DNA of 64,000 nucleotides from Gammaproteobacteria bacterium (GTDB lineage Bacteria > Pseudomonadota > Gammaproteobacteria > Nevskiales > Nevskiaceae). Shown here one piece after another: positions 8,206 to 18,548 of this stretch; the first letter of the stretch is position 1, and each line of letters begins with the position of its first letter. Position numbers and translations under genes: made by a program. Under the pieces are notes generated by a model. The model was given only the letters and a program-made list of their open reading frames with translations, was not told the origin of the DNA and searched no databases. The stretch is from assembly GCA_026398875.1 (NCBI GenBank), contig JAPLSB010000009.1:186001-250000 (forward strand), given 5' to 3'.

Positions 8206-8239
8206 GGCCGCTTCGTGCCTAGACCGAGGTCTCCCCACC

Positions 8240-9034
8240 TCAACTGCGATCCACCACCACCCGCGCCTCACCAATCAGGTCGCCATCGGCTCCAAAGCGC
8301 CGCTCGGCGAACAGCGTGCGGCCGTCGCGGCCGAGCATGACGATCTGGCTGGCGCGGGTGCCGTAGCCGTGCAGCTTGATGAACGCGGACGACAGCATCC
8401 GTTCACGTTCGATGCCCATGCCGGTGTCCGGCAGTTCGCTGTCGGCCGGCTGGTGCTCATCGGCCAGCGCCGCGTAAAGCGGTTCAAGGTCCACCGCGTC
8501 GTCGGGCGATGACGCGCGGCCGACTGCGCTGTCCAGCCAGTTGCCGAGTGCAGCGGTCAGCCGCCGGGTCTTCGGCCACGGCTGATCGAAGCTGCCGTTC
8601 GACAGGCCGTGCACGCCCGGTTCCACGGTTTCCCAGCGCGGCTTCAGGCGGTTGGTGGCGACGATCAGGTCTTCGCCGTCCCACAGCAGCAGGTTGAACG
8701 GGCCGTAGTCGTTGCCGTCGACGCGGCGCAGTTCGGCGAACGCCACGGCAAGGTCATCGCCAGCGAGGAAGCCGCGAACCAGATCGCCGCGCGAGCGCGC
8801 CGGCGGGGGCGGCAGCGCCTCGCGAACATTGGTGACGGCAGCCAGCCGAGGCCGGCGACGGTCGATCGCCAGCCAGCCGCCACCGGCTTGCAGGTCGCGG
8901 CCGCCGAGGATGTCAGGGTGCTCATCCCAGGGCCCGAGCGGTGCTGCTGGCCGGGCGTGGAACTCGTCGCGATTGGCGATCAGGACGAGCGGGCAGGCGG
9001 GATGGACGTTGTAGGCGAAGGCGATCAGGCACAT
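8240..9034 (-). CDS. NRDE/TANGO2 family protein
   Basis: The start at 9034 gives MCLIAFAY, so Cys is the second residue, as is usual in this family (formerly DUF833), where it may become the N-terminal residue. The defining NRDE motif follows in LIANRDEFHARP, and the rest of the 264 residues matches the expected length. The family is linked to haem handling and Golgi/mitochondrial biology in eukaryotes; its bacterial role is not settled. No signal peptide is seen. It is divergent from the EcsC-family gene at 9123. Confidence 0.9.
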   Translation of the reverse strand: MCLIAFAYNVHPACPLVLIANRDEFHARPAAPLGPWDEHPDILGGRDLQAGGGWLAIDRRRPRLAAVTNVREALPPPPARSRGDLVRGFLAGDDLAVAFAELRRVDGNDYGPFNLLLWDGEDLIVATNRLKPRWETVEPGVHGLSNGSFDQPWPKTRRLTAALGNWLDSAVGRASSPDDAVDLEPLYAALADEHQPADSELPDTGMGIERERMLSSAFIKLHGYGTRASQIVMLGRDGRTLFAERRFGADGDLIGEARVVVDRS

Positions 9035-9122
9035 GCGCGAAATGATGCCCGATCGCCCCGGGCTCGCGCAGGGAAGTCGATGGCAGGGCACACTCCGGTG
9101 GCCATTTCCCACCCCTTTCGAG

Positions 9123-10043
9123 ATGCCGACATCGCGCCGCATTCCCGAAACGCCGACCGTCTACGAGCGCGAGCAGCTGGCGCGCATCACGGCCTGGCGA
9201 CACGAGTCCCCGGATTTCTTCAGCCAGGCGGTTGGCCGTGCGCTGTCGCCGGCCGCCAAGGCTGCGCAGCGGGCAATTCCGGTCGACTGGCTGCGCGCGG
9301 CGCTGACCGGCGTTCAGCGCACGTCCGCGCGGATCGCTGATCAACGTTCGATCCTGCGTGCTGCGCAGGTCGATGACCTGACTGCGCTGCGCGCCGGGCC
9401 GCTGGAAGCCTGCGACAAGGTGGCCGGCAGCGTCGGCCGCCGCGGTGCCGCACTGGCGGGCGGCAGCGGGGCGCTGTTCGGCATCGTCGGCGCTGCGGGT
9501 CTGGTGGCCGACGTGCCGAGCCTGCTGGTGCAGGCATTCCGGGTGATTCATCGCACCGGGCTCTGTTACGGCGAGGACTGCGCGGAAGACGCGCTGAAGC
9601 GGCTGCCGGTGGCGATCTTCGCGCTGGCTTCGGCCAACACGCTGGACGAGAAGCAGGCCGCGCTGGCGGCCATCGAGCACGACGCAACGGCCAGCAATGC
9701 CGCGATTCGCGATGGCATCGAACGCGCCGCCGAGCGCGAGCTGGCCAAGGAAGCGACGGTGTTCAGCATCAGCAACCTGTCGTCGGCCATCGCGCGCCGC
9801 CTCGGGCTCGCCAAGGCCGGCGGCTCGCTGCCGCTGATGGGCGCGTTTGTCGGCGCAGCGGTCAACGCCTGGTATCTGAACGAGGTCGCCTATGCCGCGC
9901 GTGCGGCGTTCCAGCTGCGATGGCTGCGGCGGCGTTACGGGCCCGTCCTGATCGATGCCGCCGTGGTGCCGGATGCGCTGCCGCCGCCGGTCGCTCAGCA
10001 GATCGTGCAGGCCAGCCGCAAGCCGTCCGATCCGTCCTCGTAG
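9123..10043 (+). CDS. EcsC family protein
   Basis: The 306-residue protein matches the EcsC family: a helical N-terminus, a Gly/Ala-rich amphipathic membrane-like region (RRGAALAGGSGALFGIVGAAGLVADVPSL near residues 110-145) and a second glycine-rich hydrophobic block (LPLMGAFVGAAVNAWY) near residues 235-260. In Bacillus, EcsC belongs to an ABC transporter locus, but most proteobacterial copies stand alone and have no known role. The start at 9123 follows the family; an in-frame ATG at 9033 would overlap the divergent gene. Its last 49 bases overlap the convergent GNAT gene. Confidence 0.8.
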   Translation: MPTSRRIPETPTVYEREQLARITAWRHESPDFFSQAVGRALSPAAKAAQRAIPVDWLRAALTGVQRTSARIADQRSILRAAQVDDLTALRAGPLEACDKVAGSVGRRGAALAGGSGALFGIVGAAGLVADVPSLLVQAFRVIHRTGLCYGEDCAEDALKRLPVAIFALASANTLDEKQAALAAIEHDATASNAAIRDGIERAAERELAKEATVFSISNLSSAIARRLGLAKAGGSLPLMGAFVGAAVNAWYLNEVAYAARAAFQLRWLRRRYGPVLIDAAVVPDALPPPVAQQIVQASRKPSDPSS

Positions 10044-10456
10044 TAGCCGGGTAACTGCGCAAGCTCGCGATAGCCCAGCTTCGCGTACAGCGCCCGCGCC
10101 GCCGAGTTGTCGGCGCGCACTTCCAGCGTCACCCGATCGCAGCCTTCCGTCCTTGCAATCGCGTGCAGCGCGTCGACCAGCCGCTGGCCGATGCCGAGCC
10201 CGCGCGCTTCCGGTGCGACGACGACCGAATAAATGCGGATCGCGCGGCTACCAGCACGGCGCAGGCCGATGACATTGCCAAGCATCGCGCCGTCGCGCTG
10301 TTCGGCAACCAGCACGCGCGCTGTCGGCACGGTGAGGAAGCGCTGCACGCTGCGCCGGGACATGCGGTCGGACGGGAACAGCGCTTCCAGCGCCAGCATC
10401 GCGTCGACATCGCCGCGGTTGCCGCAGCGGATCAGCACGTCGGCCGCAGCAGGCAT
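9995..10456 (-). CDS. GNAT family N-acetyltransferase (RimI-like)
   Basis: This 153-residue GNAT enzyme has the acetyl-CoA loop in VVVAPEARGLGIGQRLVDAL (motif A, R-G-x-G-x-G) and the RimI-like ending LEVRADNSAARALYAKLGY. It should acetylate an amine, perhaps a protein N-terminus or small molecule, in the cytoplasm. Its start lies 25 bases inside the end of the RimK-like gene on the same strand, so the two are very probably cotranscribed and translationally linked. The acceptor cannot be told from sequence. Confidence 0.88.
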   Translation of the reverse strand: MPAAADVLIRCGNRGDVDAMLALEALFPSDRMSRRSVQRFLTVPTARVLVAEQRDGAMLGNVIGLRRAGSRAIRIYSVVVAPEARGLGIGQRLVDALHAIARTEGCDRVTLEVRADNSAARALYAKLGYRELAQLPGYYEDGSDGLRLACTIC

Positions 10457-11928
10457 CGATCCGGCTCGCGCATCCGCGTCTGGGCGTCGAGCTTCTTGAC
10501 GAAGTACTCCATGATCCGGCGGTAGATCGCCTCCTTCAGCACCAGATCTTCGACACCCCAGTCGATGTTCGGGTTGTCGTTGACTTCGATCACCTTGACG
10601 ACATTGCCGAACTGCTTGAGGTCGACCCCGTACAGGCCGTCGCCGACCGCCCGCGCCGCTTGTACCGCGACGCTCAGCACCGATTTCGGCACTGCCGCGA
10701 TGTCGACCGTTTCGTGGTCGCCCTCGCTTTTCGCGCCCTTGGCATCGCGCTTGACCACCTGCCAGTGCGCCTTGGCCATGAAGTAGCGGCAGGCGTACAG
10801 CGGCTGGCCATCAAGCACGCCGACGCGCCAGTCGTAGTCGGTCGGCTCGAAAGCCTGGGCGACGATCAGGTCGGAGCGCTCCAAGAACTCGCGGGTCTCG
10901 CGCTTGAATGCGGCTGCGTTGTCGACCTTGATCACGCCTTTCGAGAACTGCGAATCCGGCTGCTTCAGCACCATCGGAAAGCCGAGCTGGCGCACCACCT
11001 CATCGAGATTCGCGCGGTGGACCAGCAGCGTCTTCGGCTGCGGAATCCGGTGCCGCTCCATCAGCTGGGCCAGGAACACCTTGTTGGCGGCGCGCAGGAT
11101 CGATTCGGGATGGTCGACCACCACCAGCCCCTCGCGCGCTGCGCGGCGGGCAAATCGATAGGTGTGATGGTTGACGGCCGTGGTTTCGCGGATGAACAGC
11201 GCGTCGTACTCGGCCACGTGGCCGTAGTCGCCCTTGTCGAGGAAATCGACCGAGAAGCCGAGATCCTCGGCGGCCTTCTCGAAAGCCTTCAAGGCGCGCG
11301 CGTTCGACGGCGGTTCCTTTTCGTCCTCGTTGACCAGAATCGCCAGGTCGTAGCGGGTCGAATCGCGGCGCTTCGGCGGCGCGCGGCGGCGCGTGAAGTA
11401 GTCGCGCGCGGTCTGGTACAGGAATTCATGGTGGCTGGCCGGCACTTCGCCCAGCGCGATCGGGCCCAGAGTGTCGACGCGCCACTCGTCACCGCGCCAG
11501 ACGAACTTCGCCTGTAGCAGCGGCGCCGGGAACAGGTTGAACAGCGCCCGCGCCAGCTTTTCGTGGCGCACGTAGGGGCTGTCGCCGAAATAGACGTTCA
11601 GCACGTATTCGCTGGAGCCGAGCCGGGCCAGGCTCTTCTGCATCAGCTCCTCGATCTCGTCGTTCAGCACGGACGGCGATTCGGCGAGCTTCAGATCCTG
11701 CACCGTGGTGATGTCCGGCAGGATGCGGTGGCCTCGCGCGCCGGCCAGCAGCGACACGTAGTAGCCGGTGGTCTGGTAGCTGAAGGTGCGGCACAGGTTG
11801 TAGACGCGTGCGCCGCGGATCCGCGTGAACTCGTCGTGGGTCAGGTACTTCCAGGCCGTGACCACCTCGACACCCGGTATCTCCACCGGCCAGTCGGTCA
11901 GCTGGTCGACCACCACCAGCCCGCTCAT
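10432..11928 (-). CDS. RimK-like ATP-grasp ligase with N-terminal RLAN-type domain
   Basis: The 498-residue protein has two parts. The first about 200 residues resemble the RimK-like ATP-grasp N-terminal domain, and residues about 290-480 are an ATP-grasp ligase with nucleotide- and Mg-binding segments (GFPMVLKQPDSQFSKGV, VIEVNDNPNIDWG). ATP-grasp ligases join a carboxylate to an amine using ATP; RimK itself adds glutamates to ribosomal protein S6. The long N-terminal domain marks a different subfamily with no firmly known substrate. It overlaps the GNAT gene by 25 bases. The 251 bases upstream, to the VOC gene, hold no other gene that I can support. Confidence 0.88.
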   Translation of the reverse strand: MSGLVVVDQLTDWPVEIPGVEVVTAWKYLTHDEFTRIRGARVYNLCRTFSYQTTGYYVSLLAGARGHRILPDITTVQDLKLAESPSVLNDEIEELMQKSLARLGSSEYVLNVYFGDSPYVRHEKLARALFNLFPAPLLQAKFVWRGDEWRVDTLGPIALGEVPASHHEFLYQTARDYFTRRRAPPKRRDSTRYDLAILVNEDEKEPPSNARALKAFEKAAEDLGFSVDFLDKGDYGHVAEYDALFIRETTAVNHHTYRFARRAAREGLVVVDHPESILRAANKVFLAQLMERHRIPQPKTLLVHRANLDEVVRQLGFPMVLKQPDSQFSKGVIKVDNAAAFKRETREFLERSDLIVAQAFEPTDYDWRVGVLDGQPLYACRYFMAKAHWQVVKRDAKGAKSEGDHETVDIAAVPKSVLSVAVQAARAVGDGLYGVDLKQFGNVVKVIEVNDNPNIDWGVEDLVLKEAIYRRIMEYFVKKLDAQTRMREPDRCLLRPTC

Positions 11929-12179
11929 GCGAACGATCCCGGAACGAGGCTGAATTGCGGAGGGTCTTCGGCGGTGTCGCCGAAGGAATCGGCAGCGTCG
12001 ACAGCGTGCGGATCGGGCATTCGTGGGTCTGGCGGGCGGAGGCGGGCTAGGCTTTCCCGCGCGGCGAAAATGCTAGCACGCGACCCACGCTGCATCGTTG
12101 CTGCGCATCACCGTCTGGCGAAACGCGGGGCTGCCCCTGAAGATGGGTCATCCACCCCGCTGCTCACGAGGTTCGCGCC

Positions 12180-12545
12180 ATGATTCTGGGACTCCGCACC
12201 GCCATCTACCCGGTCAACGACCTCGCCGCCGGCAAGGCCTTCTACAGCGCCATGCTTGGTGTCGCGCCGTACTTCGACGAGCCCTATTACGTGGGCTACA
12301 GCGTCGGCGGCTTCGAACTCGGTCTGATCCCGGACGAAACGCCGCACGCCGATGGCTGCGAAGCGCTGTGGGGTGTCGCTGACGCCGACGCGGCCTATGC
12401 GCAGCTGCTTGCGATCGGTGCCACACCGCTGGTACCGGTCAAGGACGTTGGCGGCGGCATCCGGGTGGCCGATGTGCTCGACCCGTTCGGCAACCGCTTT
12501 TCGATCATCGAGAACCCGCATTTCGATGCCAAGGCGGTGCGCTGA
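12180..12545 (+). CDS. VOC (glyoxalase/bleomycin resistance) family protein
   Basis: The 121-residue protein has the paired beta-alpha-beta-beta-beta modules of the vicinal oxygen chelate fold: the first half contains LAAGKAFYSAMLG and the second DPFGNRFSIIENP, the usual C-terminal signature. Members include glyoxalases, dioxygenases and antibiotic-binding proteins. The metal ligands are not clearly preserved in the first half, so a binding or non-canonical role is possible. It ends 2 bases before the stop of the convergent toxin gene. Confidence 0.85.
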   Translation: MILGLRTAIYPVNDLAAGKAFYSAMLGVAPYFDEPYYVGYSVGGFELGLIPDETPHADGCEALWGVADADAAYAQLLAIGATPLVPVKDVGGGIRVADVLDPFGNRFSIIENPHFDAKAVR

Positions 12546-12547
12546 GG

Positions 12548-12841
12548 TCAGCCGGCTGCACTCAGCTTCCGTGCGTCTCGACCGCCGTGCCAGACCGCAA
12601 GCACATTGATGAAGCGACCGTTGACGATGAAATAGATGTTGTACGGAAAGCGGGCGATCACGGCGCGTCGGATGCCGTGATCGACCTCCGCTACGGCCAG
12701 CGGCTGCTGCTCGATGAATGTCAATCGCTGGTCCAGGGCCGCGATAAAGTCCGCACCGATCCCCGCCTGCTGGTCGTACCAGCGAATTGCGTCCGCGATA
12801 TCTGCCTCCGCCTCGCCGGTGATGACGAGTTGGAAGCGCAT
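12548..12841 (-). CDS. RelE/ParE family toxin
   Basis: This 97-residue basic protein has the RelE/ParE layout: N-terminal FQLVITGEAEADIADAIRWYDQQ, a central RRAVIARFPYNIYFIV strand region and a C-terminal VLAVWHGGRD. The spacing and the R-F-PY-I-Y block resemble ParE/HigB-like plasmid stabilisation toxins. It follows the antitoxin gene after a 6-base gap, the standard antitoxin-first order. Whether it acts on gyrase or on ribosome-bound mRNA cannot be decided from sequence. Confidence 0.88.
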   Translation of the reverse strand: MRFQLVITGEAEADIADAIRWYDQQAGIGADFIAALDQRLTFIEQQPLAVAEVDHGIRRAVIARFPYNIYFIVNGRFINVLAVWHGGRDARKLSAAG

Positions 12842-12847
12842 CGCGAA

Positions 12848-13072
12848 TCAGCGCACCAGCCGGGCCTTGACCTCGGACCAGCTGCGTCCGGCTTCCGGAT
12901 CATCGGCCGCCTGCACGGCCCGGCGCAGCAGTTCTGTGCGCTGACGTTCGGTCAGTTCCGGGAAGCCGCTGTCGGACGCCGGCATCACGCTGTCGCGAAT
13001 CGCTTCGAACACATCAAGCTTGTCCTGCACGGACAGGGCGTCGATGGCAGATCTGAGCGATGGGCTGAGCAT
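12848..13072 (-). CDS. Addiction-module antitoxin (Unstab_antitox type)
   Basis: The start at 13072 is supported by GAGGAG about nine bases upstream and gives 74 residues. An in-frame upstream start at 13162 would run into the neighbouring gene. The sequence SPSLRSAIDALSVQDKLDVFEAI...ELTERQRTELLRRAVQAADDPEAGRSWSEVK is typical of short antitoxins paired with RelE/ParE toxins, where the C-terminal helix wraps the toxin. The pair probably autorepresses a promoter in the 46-base gap upstream, though read-through from the propeller gene is possible. Confidence 0.85.
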   Translation of the reverse strand: MLSPSLRSAIDALSVQDKLDVFEAIRDSVMPASDSGFPELTERQRTELLRRAVQAADDPEAGRSWSEVKARLVR

Positions 13073-13118
13073 GGCGGCACTCCTCGGCAGTGCGATCAGT
13101 CTAGTGCAGCGACGCTGT

Positions 13119-14087
13119 TCACGGCTGCCGCCAGATGAAGCTGCCGAAGCCGCGCGGCCCATCGGCTGCTTCGGCGCTGCCGGTCACCTTCAGCGTTTCG
13201 GCATCGATCCGCTGCACCGTGTTGCTTTCCCAGTTCACGACCAGCACCGCGCGGCCGTCGGACGTGGCTTCGATGCCTTCGGGGTAATCGTCGACGGCGA
13301 TCGTCGCCAGCGGCGCGAGGCTTGTCGTGTCGAACACGCTGACGGTGGCGGCGTACTGATTGCTGACGAAGGCGCGGCCGTTCGCGGTCAGCGCCACCGC
13401 ATACGGTCGCTCGCCGACCTTGACGGTGCCGACGACCGCTGCCTTCGCGACGTCGATCACCGACACATCGTTGCTGCCGACATTGGCGGTGTAGGCACGG
13501 TGGCCGTCGGCTGACACGGTGACGCCGAACGGCCGGGTGCCGACCTTGACGGTGGCGCGCAGCGCGAAGCTTGCGGTGTCGATGATCGACACTTGGTCGG
13601 CGTCGCGATCGGCAGTGAGCAGCGTGCGGCCGTCGGCGCTGATCGCCAGCCCGGACGGCGACTCGCCGACGGCAACATGGCCGGTGACCACACGCTTCAG
13701 CGGATCAAGCGCATGGATGCGGTGCTGGTACCAGTCGGCCACGTAGACCGGCGCACCGGACGGATGCACCGCGATGCCGAGCGGCCCGCCGCCGACCGCG
13801 ATGCGGCCGACCGTGCTGCGCGTCGCAGTGTCGATGATGGTGACGAACTTGCCTTCCGGGCTGGTGACGTAGGCGCGGCCGGCGGCTTGCGCAATCGCGA
13901 CACCAGCCGGCTTGCCGTCGACCGGGATGTCGGCCAGTCGCTGCATGGTCGCGATGTCGATCACCGACACCCGATTGGCGACCTGCGCCGGCACGAAGGC
14001 GATATCACCCGCCATCGCGAAGCCCGGAAACAGCAGCGCCGCGACCAGCAAGGCCGGCCGCGGCGCGGTGTGACGCCAGCCGATCAC
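13119..14087 (-). CDS. YVTN-type beta-propeller protein, PQQ-catabolism-associated type
   Basis: A GTG start overlapping the upstream stop (GTGA) gives 322 residues. A signal peptide (about residues 1-26, ending AMAG) precedes seven to eight repeats of about 42 residues of the form VSVIDIAT...V-V-G-P-G-VA-S-DG-AYV. This is the YVTN propeller pattern seen in periplasmic proteins such as YncE and in propeller proteins found near quinoprotein alcohol oxidation genes. It is translationally coupled to an MxaD-like SRPBCC gene, which favours the second group. No catalytic site is evident; a binding or scaffold role in the periplasm is likely. Confidence 0.82.
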   Translation of the reverse strand: MIGWRHTAPRPALLVAALLFPGFAMAGDIAFVPAQVANRVSVIDIATMQRLADIPVDGKPAGVAIAQAAGRAYVTSPEGKFVTIIDTATRSTVGRIAVGGGPLGIAVHPSGAPVYVADWYQHRIHALDPLKRVVTGHVAVGESPSGLAISADGRTLLTADRDADQVSIIDTASFALRATVKVGTRPFGVTVSADGHRAYTANVGSNDVSVIDVAKAAVVGTVKVGERPYAVALTANGRAFVSNQYAATVSVFDTTSLAPLATIAVDDYPEGIEATSDGRAVLVVNWESNTVQRIDAETLKVTGSAEAADGPRGFGSFIWRQP

Positions 14088-14620
14088 TTCGCTTCGAGCG
14101 ATTTCTTCAGGTCGGCAAGTGTTGCGCTGTACAGCGCCTTCACGGCCGCTTCGGAGGCGTCGTCATTCAGTTCCGGCGGCGGATCGTTGTTCGGATAGCC
14201 GCGGTAGAAGCCGGCCTTCCATTCGACGGTGGTCTTGCCGGCATCGCCGCTGAGCTTGATCGTCGACGCGTAGTTGGTGACCGGCAGCACCTTCGGATCG
14301 ACCTTGGTGATCTTGTAGCCCAGCGTCTTCGTGTCGGCATCGAACCTGGTCAGTTCTTCCTCGACGGTCGGTGCGCCATCGCCCTTCAAGGTCAGCACGC
14401 GCGTTGCGCCGATGGCATTGCCGCCCTTGCCTTCGGTCTTCGCGACTGCGGGAATCCACGAGGCATCGTCGAACTTCGACAGCCGCGCCCAGACCTTGTC
14501 GACCGGGGCGGCGATTTCGATCGACTCGGTGACCTTCAGTCGGGACGGGCCATGGGCGGCGACCAGACCTGGCAGCGCAGCAAGCGACACGGCAGCCAGC
14601 AGCGATGAGAACTTCAGCAC
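14084..14620 (-). CDS. Exported SRPBCC family protein, MxaD-like
   Basis: The GTG start is preceded by a strong GGAGGAG and yields 178 residues with a signal peptide (about residues 1-20, ending LVAAHG). The mature part begins LKVTESIEIAAPVDKVWARLSKFDDASWIPAV, a START/SRPBCC domain. It closely resembles MxaD-type proteins, which assist periplasmic quinoprotein dehydrogenases and their cytochromes. The last 4 bases overlap the downstream propeller gene. The amidase gene lies 49 bases upstream on the same strand, so a three-gene transcript is possible. Confidence 0.8.
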   Translation of the reverse strand: MLKFSSLLAAVSLAALPGLVAAHGPSRLKVTESIEIAAPVDKVWARLSKFDDASWIPAVAKTEGKGGNAIGATRVLTLKGDGAPTVEEELTRFDADTKTLGYKITKVDPKVLPVTNYASTIKLSGDAGKTTVEWKAGFYRGYPNNDPPPELNDDASEAAVKALYSATLADLKKSLEAK

Positions 14621-14669
14621 GGCAACTCCTCCAATGTGGTCAAGACGCTTCTTTGAGCGCGGCCGGAGT

Positions 14670-16373
14670 TTATCGTTCGCTATCGGTGGCCGCAGGGGCG
14701 TCCGGGTCCAGCGTGGCGGGGCGATCCGGCTTCGCATGCGCGGCCATCGTCGGCGCGCGGCGATGTGCGGTGTAGCGCTCGTAGGCATGGCCGTAGCGCA
14801 GCAGGCGCGCCTCGCTCCAGGCCGGGCCGACGAACGACAGCCCGACCGGCAGGCCATCGACGAAGCCCATCGGTACCGTCAGGTGTGGATAGCCGGCGAC
14901 GGCCGGCGCCGTCGATACATTGCCGCCGACAAAGTGATCGCCGAGCGTGTGGTCGGTCAGCCAGGCCGGGCTGCCGGTCGGCGCGATCAGCACATCGAGC
15001 CGGTCCTTCTTCAGCGCGGCATCGATGCCGTCGACACCGGCCAGCTTCAGCGCCCGCGCGCGGGCCTTGCGGACCTTCGGATCGGTGACTGGCGGGCTGG
15101 CGGCCGACAGCTTGAACAGCTCCTGCCCGAAGCTCGGCAGCTCGCGATCGGCGTCATCCGCGTTGAAGGCGATCAGGTCGGCCAGCCGCTTCGGCGCGCT
15201 GGCATCGAGACCGGCCAGGTAGCGTTCGACGCCGTCCTTGAATTCGGCCGCCAGCACATCGAACTCGTCCTGCGTGTAGTCATCGGCATGCGGCAGCACG
15301 ACGTCATCGACGATCACCGCACCCGCCGCCTTGAGCGCGGCAATCGCCTCGTCGAAACGCTTTTCAACGGCGGGCAGGAATCGCGACATCGAGCGCAGCA
15401 CGCCGATCCGCACCCCTTTCAGCGAGGCGCCGTCGAGTGCGCAGTGGAAGCATTCGGCCGCGCGTTTGGCAGTGAGCGCGGCGGTCGCGGCATCGGTTGC
15501 GTCGCGACCGGCGAGCACGTCGAGCAGCAGCGCGGCATCGGCGACGCTGCGCGCCATCGGCCCGGCAGTGTCCTGACTGTCGGCGATCGGGATGATGCCG
15601 CTGCGCGACACGCGGCCGCGCGTCGGCTTCAGGCCAACGATGCCGTTGACGGCACTCGGGCAGACGATCGAGCCATCGGTTTCGGTGCCGATCGCCACCG
15701 GTGCCAGACTGGCCGCAACCGCGACACCGGAACCGGAGCTGGAGCCGCAAGGGTTGCGATCCAGCGCATACGGATTGCGCGTCTGGCCGCCGCGTGCGCT
15801 CCAGCCGCTGACCGCGTGCGTCGAGCGCCAGTTGGCCCATTCGCTGAGGTTGGTCTTGCCGAGGATGATCGCGCCGGCGGCGCGCAGCCGTTCGACGACG
15901 AAGGCATCGGCGCTCGGCCGATGGCCGACCAGCGCAAGCGAGCCGGCCGTGGTCTCCATCGCTTCAAGGCCGGTGCCGATGGTCGCGATGTTGTCCTTCA
16001 CCAGCACCGGGATGCCGTGCAGCGGACCGCGCAGCTGGCCAGCCTTGCGCTCGGCGTCGCGCAGTTCGGCAATCGCCATCGCGCCGGGATTAGCCTCGAT
16101 CACCGCATGCAGGCCGTGCTCGCCGCGATCGAGCGCGGCGATCCGCGCCAGATGGAAGGCGACCAGATCACGCGAGCTGATCCGGCCTTCGGCCAGCCAG
16201 CCCTGCAAGGTGGCGAGGCTGGCGTCTTCCAGCGCCGGCAGCGCCGAACGCGCTTCGATGGCCGGTGTGGTGGCCAGCGTGGTGCCGGTTGACGGCTGCG
16301 GCGCCGGGCTGCTGCAGGCGGCAACGGTGGCAAGCGCGCCGACGGGCGCGATCAGGCGGAGTCTTCGAAGCAT
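14670..16373 (-). CDS. Amidase signature family lipoprotein
   Basis: The 567-residue protein has a lipobox ending at Cys20 (ATVAAC) and a full amidase signature domain: IPVLVKDNIAT holds the catalytic Lys, GSSSGSGVAVAA the glycine/serine-rich signature with the cis-Ser, and GTETDGSIVCPS the nucleophilic Ser region. It hydrolyses amides, probably in the periplasm or at the outer membrane; the substrate is unknown (exported homologues are annotated as amidases or as Asp/Glu-tRNA amidotransferase-like proteins). It starts about 120 bases after typA ends on the same strand, with a hairpin between. Confidence 0.9.
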   Translation of the reverse strand: MLRRLRLIAPVGALATVAACSSPAPQPSTGTTLATTPAIEARSALPALEDASLATLQGWLAEGRISSRDLVAFHLARIAALDRGEHGLHAVIEANPGAMAIAELRDAERKAGQLRGPLHGIPVLVKDNIATIGTGLEAMETTAGSLALVGHRPSADAFVVERLRAAGAIILGKTNLSEWANWRSTHAVSGWSARGGQTRNPYALDRNPCGSSSGSGVAVAASLAPVAIGTETDGSIVCPSAVNGIVGLKPTRGRVSRSGIIPIADSQDTAGPMARSVADAALLLDVLAGRDATDAATAALTAKRAAECFHCALDGASLKGVRIGVLRSMSRFLPAVEKRFDEAIAALKAAGAVIVDDVVLPHADDYTQDEFDVLAAEFKDGVERYLAGLDASAPKRLADLIAFNADDADRELPSFGQELFKLSAASPPVTDPKVRKARARALKLAGVDGIDAALKKDRLDVLIAPTGSPAWLTDHTLGDHFVGGNVSTAPAVAGYPHLTVPMGFVDGLPVGLSFVGPAWSEARLLRYGHAYERYTAHRRAPTMAAHAKPDRPATLDPDAPAATDSER

Positions 16374-16443
16374 GGGATGAACGCGAGCGGGGAACGTGAA
16401 GTGAACGCAAGAACGGCTCCGGCGGATGCGCGATGCCGGAAAC

Positions 16444-16471
16444 CAGAACGCCGACTTTCGTCGGCGTTCTG
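16444..16471 (-). terminator. Perfect 12-bp hairpin after typA
   Basis: CAGAACGCCGAC and GTCGGCGTTCTG pair perfectly around a tetraloop that reads GAAA on the minus strand. It lies 24 bases beyond the typA stop. The following minus-strand bases (GTTTCC) give only a weak T-run, so termination is probable but not certain. Confidence 0.7.
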
Positions 16472-16494
16472 GGATGCAGCTTCAGCAATCAGGC

Positions 16495-18342
<1,848 letters not shown>

Positions 18343-18548
18343 GATCTTGCTTCCGGTTTGCGCCCAGTAAAGGACTGTTGCGACTGCTTGCTGCGGCGCA
18401 GCAAGAAAAAGATCGCAGATTGTACGCATCCCGGCGTGAAAAGGCATGCGCGCTTCGCGAAAATCGTGCCGGATTTTCGACGGACGGCGCAAAGACGCAG
18501 TCCGATCCACTAGGCTGGCCAACAAATCCTGTCGACCCGGAGTGTGTG

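Noticed and set aside
14331..16292. Plus-strand frame of 653 codons opposite the amidase
   Set aside because: It is the shadow of the amidase and SRPBCC genes, spans two unrelated genes and has no recognisable motif.
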